A stretch of 64,000 bases of DNA from Candidatus Onthoplasma faecipullorum. GTDB taxonomy: Bacteria; Bacillota; Clostridia; Christensenellales; UBA1242. The stretch covers positions 64,955 through 128,954 of the forward strand of contig DWVI01000005.1 of NCBI GenBank assembly GCA_019120295.1, read 5' to 3'. Within the stretch, counting starts at the first letter, position 1. Each line of letters opens with the position of its first letter. A program made the position numbers and the translations under genes. The notes beneath the pieces are model-generated. The model had not been told where the DNA came from. It made no database searches and saw nothing but the letters and a program-made list of their open reading frames with translations. Of this stretch, positions 7,929 to 16,885 are shown piece by piece.

Positions 7929-9245
7929 CTACTTATCGCTTTTGTTTTTGAATTGGACTTTTATTGGCGTGCCAGTGAAATCAAAGGCTCGGCGCAAACT
8001 ATTTTCAATGTACCTTATATATGAATTTTCAACTAGGCTTGCGTCATTGCAATAAATGTTAAACGTTGGCGGACATGTTGAAACTTGACGGCCAAATATA
8101 ATTTTTAACTTTTTACCATTTTTTGCTGGTGGTTCAGTAACGCTAATTGCGTTGTTTAAAACATTATTAAATAACGCCATAGGAACTTCACGTTTTGCAT
8201 TTGTTAGCACTCTATCAACTGCTTCCATAATTTTGCCCATACGTTGACCTGTAAGGCTGGAAACATAAACCGTAACGTAATATTTCATAAAAGCAAGATC
8301 AACTGAAAATTGGTGTTCAAAGATTTTCACACTTTGCTCGTCTTTATCAATCAAGTCCCATTTATTAACAACTATAACACTTGGTTTGCCCTGCTCGTGA
8401 ATAAGCCCTGCAATTCTAACGTCCTGTTCAGTTATTCCCGCGCTCGCATCAATAACAAGCACCGCAACATCACAGCGTTCAATCGCGTTTAAACTTCTAA
8501 TCACGCTATAACGTTCTATACTATCTGGTTCTATTTTTGATTTACGCCTTAGCCCTGCGGTGTCAATCAAACAATAGTCCTTATTGTTCCACCTAAAAGG
8601 TGTGTCTATCGCGTCACGCGTTGTGCCTGCAACCGAACTAACAACCACTCTATCTTCGCCAAGCAATCTATTTGTAATTGAAGACTTGCCCGCATTTGGT
8701 TTACCAACAATGGCTATTTTTATTTCATTATCGTCGTCGGTTGGTTCTAACTTTTTGATATTTTTAACAACTTCGTCCAATAAATCGCCAATACCTTTAC
8801 TTAGTTCAGCAGATATTGCGTGCGGTTCACCAAGCCCTAATTCGTAAAATTCATACGTCTTTTCAACTTCGTTATTATCTAACTTATTTACAACCAAAAT
8901 AACAGGTGCTTTGCTTCGCCTTAAATGGTTGGCAACTTCAAAATCTTGGCTTGTTAGCCCAGTTTTTCCGTCAACAAAAAAGAGTATTACATCGGCTAAA
9001 TCAATAGCCAAATTCGCTTGCTCTATTATGCGTTTGTTTATTTCGTCAGTTTTATTGAAATCAAGTCCGCCTGTGTCCACAATCTGAAATTTATAACCGC
9101 ACCATTCGGCGTTAGCAAAAATTCTATCCCTAGTAACTCCCGGGATATCTTCAACAATACTTATTTTACTTCCTGCAATCTTATTAAAAAATGTTGATTT
9201 ACCAACATTTGGCTTACCAACTATTGCAACTAACGGCTTTTTCAT
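7929..9245 (-). CDS. der: Ribosome assembly GTPase Der (EngA)
   Basis: Der has two consecutive GTPase domains and a KH-like C-terminal domain and is needed for 50S subunit maturation. In the 438 residues, G1 of domain 1 is GKPNVGKST (10-18) with DTGG and NKLD following; domain 2 has GKPNAGKSS near 182, DTAG and NKWD. Length is standard. The ATG at 9245 comes 6 nt after a TATAAT box in a perfect TTGACA-N17-TATAAT promoter, and no Shine-Dalgarno is present, so transcription should start at or next to the A of the ATG. It is transcribed alone. Confidence 0.96.
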   Translation of the reverse strand: MKKPLVAIVGKPNVGKSTFFNKIAGSKISIVEDIPGVTRDRIFANAEWCGYKFQIVDTGGLDFNKTDEINKRIIEQANLAIDLADVILFFVDGKTGLTSQDFEVANHLRRSKAPVILVVNKLDNNEVEKTYEFYELGLGEPHAISAELSKGIGDLLDEVVKNIKKLEPTDDDNEIKIAIVGKPNAGKSSITNRLLGEDRVVVSSVAGTTRDAIDTPFRWNNKDYCLIDTAGLRRKSKIEPDSIERYSVIRSLNAIERCDVAVLVIDASAGITEQDVRIAGLIHEQGKPSVIVVNKWDLIDKDEQSVKIFEHQFSVDLAFMKYYVTVYVSSLTGQRMGKIMEAVDRVLTNAKREVPMALFNNVLNNAISVTEPPAKNGKKLKIIFGRQVSTCPPTFNIYCNDASLVENSYIRYIENSLRRAFDFTGTPIKVQFKNKSDK

Positions 9246-9251
9246 AGTTTT

Positions 9252-9280
9252 ATTATAACCAAATTATGTTAAATTGTCAA
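9252..9280 (-). promoter_or_regulatory. Consensus promoter of der, leaderless
   Basis: TTGACA (9280-9275), 17-nt spacer (9274-9258), TATAAT (9257-9252), six bases, then ATG at 9245. Confidence 0.85.
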
Positions 9281-9352
9281 TAAAAAAGGAATATTCTACA
9301 TATGAATATCCTTTTTATTAGATAGTTATATTGCTAAAAAATAAAACTAACA

Positions 9353-10126
9353 TTATTCCATCAAAAATTCGTTTTCTGCTTTGGTGTCAAAATTTATCAA
9401 ACCACCTTGATAGTTTTTTGATTGACTGGTTACCCTTTCAAATTCACTTTTACTAATTATTAATTTACCACGATTAAGCACAATCAATATTTCGTTATAG
9501 GTATAACACATTGCGTCATAACCAAGAATTAGCGCTAAATTTGAATACTGCTTAATAAAAATAGTTTCAAATAGTTCTTTATCTTTATCAGTTTTTAATT
9601 GTTTGTAATAATCTATTAGTAATTTTATTAGTTGTTCGTCCTGTGAATTAGCAATTTTTATTTTTAATTTTTCAATTTCATACTTTTCACCTTTTATTGA
9701 ATATTCCAAATAATCAAGGCAAAAACCCAATTCTTTTTCATCAATCACTTTACCTTCAAATTTTAAGGTTAAAATATTTTCAGGATTACGCCTTGTATAT
9801 CTCATTGCCTGTATTCTATCGTCGGACATATACAAACCGCCACCACCATACATTCCATATCCATAGTGATAGTCGTAATCAGATAAAAGATTGGCATGGT
9901 GCTCAATATCTACGACACCACGATATAATTTGGTAGAATTTAATGCTTCAAATTCTTTATCTTCAATCACTTGTGGAAATTTATTAGCATCACAAAGATT
10001 TACTAAATAAGTGTAAAATTTATAGTACGTTGAAAAATTAAACACCAATTCTGGTGTGTTTTCACTTAATTCTTTGCAATATTTAAAAAACAAATCAATT
10101 TTTTCTAAATCCGTTAATTCTTTCAT
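9353..10126 (-). CDS. Putative ADP-ribosyltransferase-like protein
   Basis: 257 residues without signal or membrane segments. Helical N-terminus (about 65 residues), then KLYRGV, the glycine-rich YGGGGLYMSDDRIQAMRYT, and near the end GYDAMCYTYNEILIVLNRGKL. This order (arginine strand, aromatic-SD segment ahead of a helix, and a GYDA...E-I-V-L-N-R ending) resembles the ADP-ribosyltransferase fold of phage and toxin ART proteins, where an R/H, an S-T-S-like element and a late E bind NAD and catalyse transfer. The call is by pattern only; the S-T-S is not exact. The gene stands alone with its own -10 (TATAAT) upstream, and no partner antitoxin is obvious. Confidence 0.45.
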   Translation of the reverse strand: MKELTDLEKIDLFFKYCKELSENTPELVFNFSTYYKFYTYLVNLCDANKFPQVIEDKEFEALNSTKLYRGVVDIEHHANLLSDYDYHYGYGMYGGGGLYMSDDRIQAMRYTRRNPENILTLKFEGKVIDEKELGFCLDYLEYSIKGEKYEIEKLKIKIANSQDEQLIKLLIDYYKQLKTDKDKELFETIFIKQYSNLALILGYDAMCYTYNEILIVLNRGKLIISKSEFERVTSQSKNYQGGLINFDTKAENEFLME

Positions 10127-10203
10127 ATGTTTTTTAATTTAAAAACAACGCTCTCATTTTGATTGCACTAATTATAAAACAATTTAATGTTTTGTAGAGT
10201 TAA

Positions 10204-10458
10204 TTAAATATTTGCACCCTGTGTGTTATTCACGGCGTCAAAATACTCTTCCACCACTCTATGAACAATGCTAAATGCATTTACTTGCAATTTAACGTTG
10301 TTAAATTTTAAAGTGTAGAACCCTTCGCGATTATTCATTGCCAAGTATTTGATTGCGTCTTCAACTGCGTCTTCTATATCTGTGCCTGATGTTGCTTCAA
10401 ATTCAAGTCCACCAACGTCATACACTCTTATATTTTTTAATAATTTAAACTCTCTCAT
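10204..10458 (-). CDS. Unknown 84-residue protein
   Basis: ATG 10458 with TGGAGAAA upstream. Small acidic soluble protein (GTDIEDAVEDAIKYLAM helix between beta strands), no recognised family. It sits between two other unknown minus-strand genes and may share a transcript with the gene ending at 10585. Confidence 0.55.
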   Translation of the reverse strand: MREFKLLKNIRVYDVGGLEFEATSGTDIEDAVEDAIKYLAMNNREGFYTLKFNNVKLQVNAFSIVHRVVEEYFDAVNNTQGANI

Positions 10459-10584
10459 AATTTCTCCATTTAGTATTTAATATTCATTTTTTTATTACGT
10501 GTTTATTTAATTTACCTTATTTTAAATTTAAAAAACGTTATACTATTTTTTTAATTACTCGCAAATTTTAAATTTAAAGTAAGA

Positions 10585-11088
10585 TTACGCTTGTTTCCCA
10601 ATAATATCACCAAAGCGAGTATTGAAATCATTATATTCAGCATCAAGTTGTTCACTATCAACATCTGGCGAACTACTCAAATTCTCCAATCTTTTTGTTT
10701 CATGCTCGGCAAGCAGTGTTTTATATTCAACTCCAAATTTATTAATTAAAAAATCTTGCCATTCGCGAGATATTTTTCTTAACACCTGTTGATATATTTC
10801 TTCAATATCATACTTTTGTTTTAACTGTTCAACATCTTTGCACTCAAAAGCGTTCAACCTTACTATTGGTTCGGCTTCTTCTGAATCGTCAAGGAAATTT
10901 ATAAATGTATACTTTTTCTTAATAGATTTAACTTCACTAGTTTTTATCCAAATTGCTAGTAACTTTTTTGCATTTATAATTCTGCTAGCGATTGAATTTT
11001 TGTAAAACTCACTAAAATCTTGCACTGTTAGGCTCTTAAATAAAGCATTTGTTGGAAGTTTAACTTGAAAATCATAGTTGATATACAT
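10585..11088 (-). CDS. Unknown 167-residue protein with WxDFL...FG..Y motif
   Basis: I take ATG 11088 (MYINYDFQ), five to six bases after AAGGAG; the longer frame upstream runs through the promoter TTGACA-N17-TATCCT. The protein is soluble: a mixed N-terminal part followed by a long helix IEEIYQQVLRKISREWQDF and a polar tail. The helix resembles the C-terminus of the protein at 6348-6701. Function unknown. Confidence 0.6.
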   Translation of the reverse strand: MYINYDFQVKLPTNALFKSLTVQDFSEFYKNSIASRIINAKKLLAIWIKTSEVKSIKKKYTFINFLDDSEEAEPIVRLNAFECKDVEQLKQKYDIEEIYQQVLRKISREWQDFLINKFGVEYKTLLAEHETKRLENLSSSPDVDSEQLDAEYNDFNTRFGDIIGKQA

Positions 11089-11112
11089 TGCAACACTCCT
11101 TAGTTGATGTAA

Positions 11113-11142
11113 GGATAACACTAAGATTAAGTTTTGTCAAGG
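11113..11142 (-). promoter_or_regulatory. Promoter of the 167-residue protein gene
   Basis: TTGACA, 17-nt spacer, TATCCT on the minus strand, then 20 nt to the ATG including AAGGAG. Confidence 0.7.
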
Positions 11143-11351
11143 TAAAAATAGATTTTGCCAAACACACTTTTAAATTTCAAAAAACACTTATAGTTTAAAG
11201 AAATTACATAATTAGAAATAATTAAAAACGAGTTAAATACTATCGTAAGTAAATTATAAATCACTAAATTGATTACCATACTATTATTTATCTTATTAGT
11301 TAGAGTATATTTATATTTGCACGCACAAAATCAAATTTAGTTTATATAAAA

Positions 11352-13625
11352 TTACCTTTTAATGCACCTTTTCGAGCAAAACAAACACTTTTTGTTTTTT
11401 ATCCTTTTAATTAGGAAAATTATAGAAACCAATACTAAGGTTATAACAATTAAGGTAAGCACCAGGCGCAGTATTCCGTATGTTAAGAAGGTATAAACAA
11501 TAAAACTCAACATATAAGCAATCACAAACGAAGATATCAAACTAAACCACATCATAAAAGTACCACACTCTTTTTTTATTACCACGATTGTGGACATACA
11601 CGGTGCATATAACAAAGTAAACACTAAAAAACTCATAGCGCTTGCCGTTGTGAAATTAATAACCGACAACGACACAGTTAAACTTAAAATTAGTTCAGGC
11701 ACGGTTGATGTGGCATTAGAAATTGAAAAAATTGAAACAATAAGTTCTTTTGCCATAACACCTACAACTAGTGCGCAAATAATGGCTGGTGAGTTAAGCC
11801 CAATCGGTGCAAATATAAAACTTATTTTGCTTGAAATTAAATACAGAATACTATTTGTTATATCTTGCGTGAAAACAAAATTGGTGGCGGTGTGTGTTAA
11901 TATCCAAATAATAATACCAACACTAATAACAACGCCAAAAATGCGTTTTGCAAAATCTATGGTATTTGTTTTTACTGCAGTTACAACGTGCGAAACATCA
12001 ATGTGCCTTAGCGGCGGAAATTCTAAAAGCAACTCACCTGCTTCTGTTGGAAGAATTGTTTTATTTAAAATTTTTGCAAAAACAAGTGCCACAACCAAGC
12101 CTAATAAGTAAAGCCCTACCACAACAAAGTATGCACGCACTCCAAAAAAAGCAGTTGCAATAATAACAAAAATAGGTAAACGTGCCATGCATGAAATGTA
12201 AGGGTTTAAAATTGCAGACTTTATGCGTAAATTTTTTCCGTTAAGGTTTTTGGTGGCAGTTGTTGCCATAGTGTTACAACCTAGACCTAAAAGAATTATG
12301 TATATTGATTTTCCGTTTAAACCTAGTTTTGATAAAAAGTCGTCAAACACAAAACACATTCTAGCAATTAATCCACTATCTTCTAGAATGGTTAAAAAGA
12401 CGTATAATAACACAACTTGTGGTAAAAAACTTAAAACGGTGATTACAGAAGAAAACACCCCACCATTAAAAAACTCAATCAACCAAATGTTATCTGTTAC
12501 TGAATACAAAAAATTCATAAATGGGTTTACAATTATTAAGTTAACAAGCGCAATCAACAAATCAGATAACCACGGCCCAACAAGGAAAAATATAAGATAA
12601 ATTGATAAGAAAAAAGTGAGTATAAAACCGATGCTCATAACTGCAGGGTTTAATAAAACCTTATCAAATTTGCTAACTCCATAAACATAATTTTCTTGTA
12701 ATGTTAAAACATCTTTTAGCAAATTATCAATATAATCATATCTTGCTTTTATAATATCCGGAATTAAATCTTCAATGATTTTTTTGTCTTCTGAACTAAT
12801 ATTTTCATAAATTCCATTAAACGCTTTTATAATTGTAAATTCGTCTAAACTCGTTTTACTCTTAACAATTTCTAAATATGTCTTTAAATATTTAATATCA
12901 TTTTTATTGCTTTCATAAGATTTATTTTTTATATTTTCATCTTCGTTTTTATTTGTTATTTGGAAAAATTTGGACGCATCAAAAATGTAATTATTTTTAT
13001 TTAAATTATTAAAATTTTCATTTTTTTCAAACTTTTTATTATTTTTTTCAATATTTTTTTGAAAATCTTGCATTTTTTGGTCAATTTTCAAAAAATTTTT
13101 TAATTTTTTATTTTCATTGCTTTTTGCATTGTCGGAATATTTGTCACAATTTTCATTCAAAAAATCTTGTTCAAAATCTGAAAATTTAACCTTATTAGCA
13201 TTCACAATTTTACATTCAACACCTAGTTTTTTTGTTAGTAATTCAACATCAAGTTTATTTTTATTTTTTGAAAAATAATTGTAGTTATTTATTAACAATT
13301 TATAATCTAATTTTAGTTCGTTTAATTCAAGTGCTAGATATAAATTTCGCCTAATAGTGTTTGCGTCAACTATAACAATTCGCTCAACATTGTTTGAAAT
13401 TATTTTATCAAAACTAACCTTTTCTTCGTTAGAAAAAACTGAAAGTGAATATATTCCTGGTAAGTCCACAAAATTATATTCACCAAAGCGAGATTTAACA
13501 ACTTTACTACTCTCTTCAACTGTAACACCGTGAAAATTACCTGTGTGTTCGCTTGATTTTGTAAGTCGATTAAACAAAGTTGATTTTCCAACGTTAGGGT
13601 TACCAATTAACAAAATTTCACGCAT
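11352..13625 (-). CDS. feoB: Ferrous iron transporter FeoB
   Basis: FeoB is the inner-membrane Fe(II) uptake protein with a cytosolic G domain. Of 757 residues, the first 170 are the GTPase (GNPNVGKST at 8-16, DLPG switch region). The membrane part from about residue 325 has the Gate motifs, including the region around GLGCNTMATTATK and further helices to the end. Between them lies a stretch of about 70 residues almost entirely N/K/F/E (roughly 175-245) that replaces or extends the usual helical spacer. The C-terminus ends in a short cysteine cluster (CLFCSKRC), seen in some FeoB proteins. Its start overlaps feoA by 8 nt, indicating translational coupling. Confidence 0.95.
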   Translation of the reverse strand: MREILLIGNPNVGKSTLFNRLTKSSEHTGNFHGVTVEESSKVVKSRFGEYNFVDLPGIYSLSVFSNEEKVSFDKIISNNVERIVIVDANTIRRNLYLALELNELKLDYKLLINNYNYFSKNKNKLDVELLTKKLGVECKIVNANKVKFSDFEQDFLNENCDKYSDNAKSNENKKLKNFLKIDQKMQDFQKNIEKNNKKFEKNENFNNLNKNNYIFDASKFFQITNKNEDENIKNKSYESNKNDIKYLKTYLEIVKSKTSLDEFTIIKAFNGIYENISSEDKKIIEDLIPDIIKARYDYIDNLLKDVLTLQENYVYGVSKFDKVLLNPAVMSIGFILTFFLSIYLIFFLVGPWLSDLLIALVNLIIVNPFMNFLYSVTDNIWLIEFFNGGVFSSVITVLSFLPQVVLLYVFLTILEDSGLIARMCFVFDDFLSKLGLNGKSIYIILLGLGCNTMATTATKNLNGKNLRIKSAILNPYISCMARLPIFVIIATAFFGVRAYFVVVGLYLLGLVVALVFAKILNKTILPTEAGELLLEFPPLRHIDVSHVVTAVKTNTIDFAKRIFGVVISVGIIIWILTHTATNFVFTQDITNSILYLISSKISFIFAPIGLNSPAIICALVVGVMAKELIVSIFSISNATSTVPELILSLTVSLSVINFTTASAMSFLVFTLLYAPCMSTIVVIKKECGTFMMWFSLISSFVIAYMLSFIVYTFLTYGILRLVLTLIVITLVLVSIIFLIKRIKNKKCLFCSKRCIKR

Positions 13626-13845
13626 ACGTCACCACTATCTCACGCGCCAAATTTGACTTTAAAGTAAAACACGTTGAATTGAATACTATAAGTAAAGTGT
13701 CTTTTAAAATGCTCTTTTTTATAACCTTAACGTTAGAGCCTATAACTAAACCTAATTCCATAAGGCGAATTTTTGTTGGCCCGTCCAATATGTCAACACT
13801 TTGAACTTTACACAAAGAGTTTAATTTTGCTTCAAACAAATTCAT
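13618..13845 (-). CDS. feoA: FeoA SH3-like iron transport accessory protein
   Basis: 75 residues with the FeoA pattern: IRLMELGLVIGSNVKVI in the middle and strands at both ends, an SH3-like fold that binds FeoB. Directly upstream of and overlapping feoB. No Shine-Dalgarno is apparent before ATG 13845. Confidence 0.85.
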   Translation of the reverse strand: MNLFEAKLNSLCKVQSVDILDGPTKIRLMELGLVIGSNVKVIKKSILKDTLLIVFNSTCFTLKSNLAREIVVTYA

Positions 13846-13881
13846 ATATTAAATTATTCATTTAAACTAAAATAAATAACA

Positions 13882-13914
13882 AAAAAGAAAACAATTATTT
13901 GTTTCCTTTTTATA
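13882..13914 (-). terminator. Terminator after the FtsL-like gene
   Basis: GAAAACAAT...ATTTGTTTCC imperfect stem with an A run on the left, giving U-rich 3' end on the minus strand. Confidence 0.5.
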
Positions 13915-14034
13915 GAATTAAACTTAATTTTATTTAGATTATGTATTTGTTCAATTGCTTTATGAATTTTATTTCAAATTAATTTGTTTAATTCTTTAAA
14001 CTTAAATTCAAGTACCAACTCTACCACACACTTA

Positions 14035-14571
14035 TTATCCAAATATGTTTCTAAATAATATTGTCAATTTATCTAAGAATGTTAGTTCGCGTGTGTCGTC
14101 ACTATAATCTCTTGGCTCATTAAGCGAAATTTCTATTGGTGGGTTCGTTGGGTCGGCGGGAGTTTCTGTGTTGTTTTCCAAAACTGTTACTATCTCAGAT
14201 TGTGTGTTTATTGTGTTTGTGTTTGAGTTTATCCCCCTATCTAAAATCGCAAGTGTGGCAGTGTTGAATATAACAAAACCAAACAGTAGCACAGCAACAC
14301 ATATGTAGACCGCGGTTGCAAGTTTTAAACGCTTTTTAACAAACGCTTTCTTTTCGTCCTGCTTGCTTTGGAAGGTTCTATTTTCTTCCACCTTATTTTG
14401 CTCAACTTTTTGTAAGCCTTTTAGTTCAGTGTTTGTGTTAGTTTTAATTTCTTTTTCTGATTTTAATAAATCTTCAAGGCGTGGCAAATCACCAAGCAAA
14501 TCTTCCTTTTTTGTTTCTTGCTCGGTTGCAATTTCAGTTTTGGTAATTGTTTCTAATTCCTTTTCTTCCAT
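14035..14571 (-). CDS. FtsL-like single-pass membrane protein
   Basis: 178 residues: about 80 charged cytoplasmic residues, one membrane helix (about 83-105, VYICVAVLLFGFVIF), then a short coiled-coil-like heptad stretch and a low-complexity P/T/N tail. It follows rsmH, exactly where ftsL usually stands in the dcw cluster of Bacillota, and topology fits FtsL/DivIC (septum assembly with FtsB/DivIC and FtsQ/DivIB). Sequence similarity alone is too weak for a firm name, and the long N-terminal tail is unusual. The ribosome site (GGTGA) is weak. Confidence 0.5.
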   Translation of the reverse strand: MEEKELETITKTEIATEQETKKEDLLGDLPRLEDLLKSEKEIKTNTNTELKGLQKVEQNKVEENRTFQSKQDEKKAFVKKRLKLATAVYICVAVLLFGFVIFNTATLAILDRGINSNTNTINTQSEIVTVLENNTETPADPTNPPIEISLNEPRDYSDDTRELTFLDKLTILFRNIFG

Positions 14572-14773
14572 TTACACTTCACCACTTTAATTTTACCACG
14601 TTTTAAAAAATTTCCAAACAAATTTTGCGATTTTTTATAAAAAATTTTAAAAATTTCACTGTTTTTTGCGTATTTTTGCGAAAATTTCGCGTTTTTATAG
14701 CATTTTACAAAATTTTTGCAACTTTTTTATGTTTTCATGTTTTTGCAAAATTTCAAATTTTTATATTTCTAAG

Positions 14774-15703
14774 TTAGATTTTTTCTATTATTCTAAGTTT
14801 GCTAGAAGCAGAACGAGTGTTTGATAATAGTTCATTATCAGTTGGAACAATTGGGTGTTTTGTGATAAGTTTAACATCGGCAACATGCCCACAAACACAT
14901 TTAGGAATTTTTGGCGGACATATACAATTGGTTGAATGCATTTTGAAAGCGTTTTTAACAATTCTATCTTCTAGTGGGTGGAATGAAATTATACAAAGTC
15001 TACCCCCACTTCTTAGCGCATTTATCATACTTTCTACTGCTGTTTTTAAATCGTCCAACTCACCATTAACTTCAATACGTATTGCTTGAAAGGCTTTGTT
15101 GCAAAGGCTTGGCTTGTTTTGAAATTTTGGTGGATAACTTGAAACAATTATATCTCTAAATTCAAACGTTGTTTCAATAGGTTTCTTTTCCCTTATTTTA
15201 ACGATTTTTCTTGCTATTTGGCGCGCGTTTCTTTCTTCTCCATATTCGAACATAATTCTTGCTAAATCTTGCTCACTATATTCGTTTATTACTTTGTATG
15301 CATCTAAAGTTTGGTTTTTATTCATGCGCATATCAAGGCGTGCATTTTTCATAAAACTAAAACCGCGCTCTGCTGTGTCTATTTGATAACTGCTAACTCC
15401 AAGGTCTGCTAAAATACCGTCCACTTTATCAATCTTTAATTCGGCTAATATGTTAGTTAGATTTGCAAAGTTATCATTAACAAATGTTATTTTATCCAAA
15501 TAATCTTTTAACACTTCTTTTGCTTTTGTTAGTGCGTCGGTGTCCTTATCAATACATATCAATCTACCATTTGTTAACCTTTTTGCAATCTCTAACGAAT
15601 GACCGCCACCCCCGGTTGTGCAGTCAACATAAATACCATCAGGGCGAATATTTAACCCTGATATGCTCTCTTCTTTTAAAACTGAAATATGATTAAATTC
15701 CAT
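14774..15703 (-). CDS. rsmH: 16S rRNA m4C1402 methyltransferase RsmH
   Basis: RsmH (MraW) methylates N4 of C1402 in 16S rRNA. 309 residues, normal length. Motif I is DCTTGGGGHSLEIA near residue 30; GILADLGVSSYQID near 105, the DMRM stretch and ISFHPLEDRIVK near the end are hallmarks. A pair of CxC-type cysteines (CICPPKIPKCVCG) is typical of Bacillota members. ATG 15703 has AAAGGA upstream. The FtsL-like gene follows after a 200-nt T-rich gap. Confidence 0.96.
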   Translation of the reverse strand: MEFNHISVLKEESISGLNIRPDGIYVDCTTGGGGHSLEIAKRLTNGRLICIDKDTDALTKAKEVLKDYLDKITFVNDNFANLTNILAELKIDKVDGILADLGVSSYQIDTAERGFSFMKNARLDMRMNKNQTLDAYKVINEYSEQDLARIMFEYGEERNARQIARKIVKIREKKPIETTFEFRDIIVSSYPPKFQNKPSLCNKAFQAIRIEVNGELDDLKTAVESMINALRSGGRLCIISFHPLEDRIVKNAFKMHSTNCICPPKIPKCVCGHVADVKLITKHPIVPTDNELLSNTRSASSKLRIIEKI

Positions 15704-15858
15704 TTTGTTCCTTTTCTTTCATTAAAATTTAATTTGTTTAATAATAAAATTTGCATAATTTTTAAAAATTTTCAAAAAAATGTAGTTTTTTCACATATTT
15801 TTGCAATTTTTTGCAATTTTTTTGCGACTTTTTCGCATTTTCTTGCAAATTTTAAATA

Positions 15859-16554
15859 CTAGTCAATTTCAACAAGTTGATTTTTTACTGCATCACAACT
15901 TGTCAAATAATACTCCACTCCGTTAATATTGTTTCTTAACATTTTAGGATTTACATAACCATGAAGATGACCAAACACAACTTTATAAACTCCATACTCT
16001 TCAATCAGTTTTGTGTATCTTGAAGGTTCAACCCTATTATTAAAAGGTGGATAGTGAGTTATGAAGATTATTTTTTCGTCATGCTCTTGAAGTTTTTTTG
16101 CCGACTTTAACGAGAGTTCTAACCTTATAACTTCACGGTCATAAATACGCCTATTTTCTTCTGTGTCATATTTTCCTTCTGGAATTATCCAACCACGGTT
16201 ACCGCAAAAGATATAATTGCCAATTTTAATTGCATCATTTTGAAGAGCGTATGTTTTCTCTGGAAGAATTTCTCTAACTTTTGTTAAACTACTCCACCAA
16301 TAATCATGATTGCCACGAATAATGATTTTGTAACCTTTAAGTTTGTTTAAAAACTCAAAATCAGGTTTTACTTCTTCCAACTTCATTGCCCACGAATAAT
16401 CGCCCGCTAAAATTACGACATCTTCGTCCGTAACCAACTCATTCCAACTAGCAACAATCTTATCCAAATAATTATGCCAAACAGGGCCAAAGATATCCAT
16501 TGGCTTTGTGTTGTTAATATCAAGATGTAAGTCACTAATTGAAAATACTCTCAC
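15859..16554 (-). CDS. Calcineurin-like metallophosphoesterase
   Basis: 231 residues with all metallophosphoesterase blocks: SDLHLD (7-12), GDYSW near 51, GNHDYW near 81, HYPP near 165 and GHLHG near 196. This is the COG1768-type predicted phosphohydrolase; substrate unknown, cytoplasmic. Start is GTG at 16554, with AAGGAG upstream. Remarkably, the first 25 nt of coding sequence plus leader are repeated at 16699-16748, with a palindrome-bearing segment between the copies. The promoter (TTGACT-N17-TAGTAT, 16817-16789) lies upstream of the outer copy, so the insert is part of the mRNA leader. Confidence 0.88.
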   Translation of the reverse strand: MRVFSISDLHLDINNTKPMDIFGPVWHNYLDKIVASWNELVTDEDVVILAGDYSWAMKLEEVKPDFEFLNKLKGYKIIIRGNHDYWWSSLTKVREILPEKTYALQNDAIKIGNYIFCGNRGWIIPEGKYDTEENRRIYDREVIRLELSLKSAKKLQEHDEKIIFITHYPPFNNRVEPSRYTKLIEEYGVYKVVFGHLHGYVNPKMLRNNINGVEYYLTSCDAVKNQLVEID

Positions 16555-16748
16555 AAATATTTCTCCTTTTTATTTTTAAATTAGGGACGCACCATCGTTC
16601 GGAGTCCCCACAAAACAAAGTTGCAGTGGGGTTAGCGAACAAACAAGCAATAGGCTTATGATTGCATAGCAATCTAGCAAAAGCGCAGTTTGTGAAGCAG
16701 TCACTAATTGAAAATACTCTCACGAATATTTCTACTTTTTAATTTTAA
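16530..16748. repeat. Palindromic insertion between duplicated gene 5' ends
   Basis: About 50 bases at 16530-16579 (phosphoesterase codons 1-8, ribosome site and leader) recur at 16699-16748 with three differences; in the outer copy the site AAGGAG is altered to AAGTAG. The segment between holds GGGAC...GTCCC (16583-16609), CCCCAC...GTGGGG (16606-16631) and a longer ACAAAC...GTTTGT structure enclosing GATTGC-ATA-GCAATC. Confidence 0.75.
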
Positions 16749-16788
16749 AAATATTGAAAAACCCTTCACTAATCTTACTATTTATTGA

Positions 16789-16817
16789 ATACTATCATAT
16801 ATTTAACATTTAGTCAA
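16789..16817 (-). promoter_or_regulatory. Promoter of the phosphoesterase
   Basis: TTGACT (16817-16812), 17-nt spacer, TAGTAT (16794-16789). The transcript would include the truncated 5' copy and the palindromic insert before the gene. Confidence 0.7.
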
Positions 16818-16885
16818 ACCCAACTCTAACTTTTAAATTTTTATTTATTGTTTACCTATGTTAAAAAAAATGATATAATTAAATC

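Noticed and set aside
16535..16723. 61-residue frame beginning MRVFSISD upstream of the phosphoesterase
   Set aside because: Only the duplicated first eight codons run into the palindromic insert; its ribosome site is mutated and the rest is low-quality sequence.
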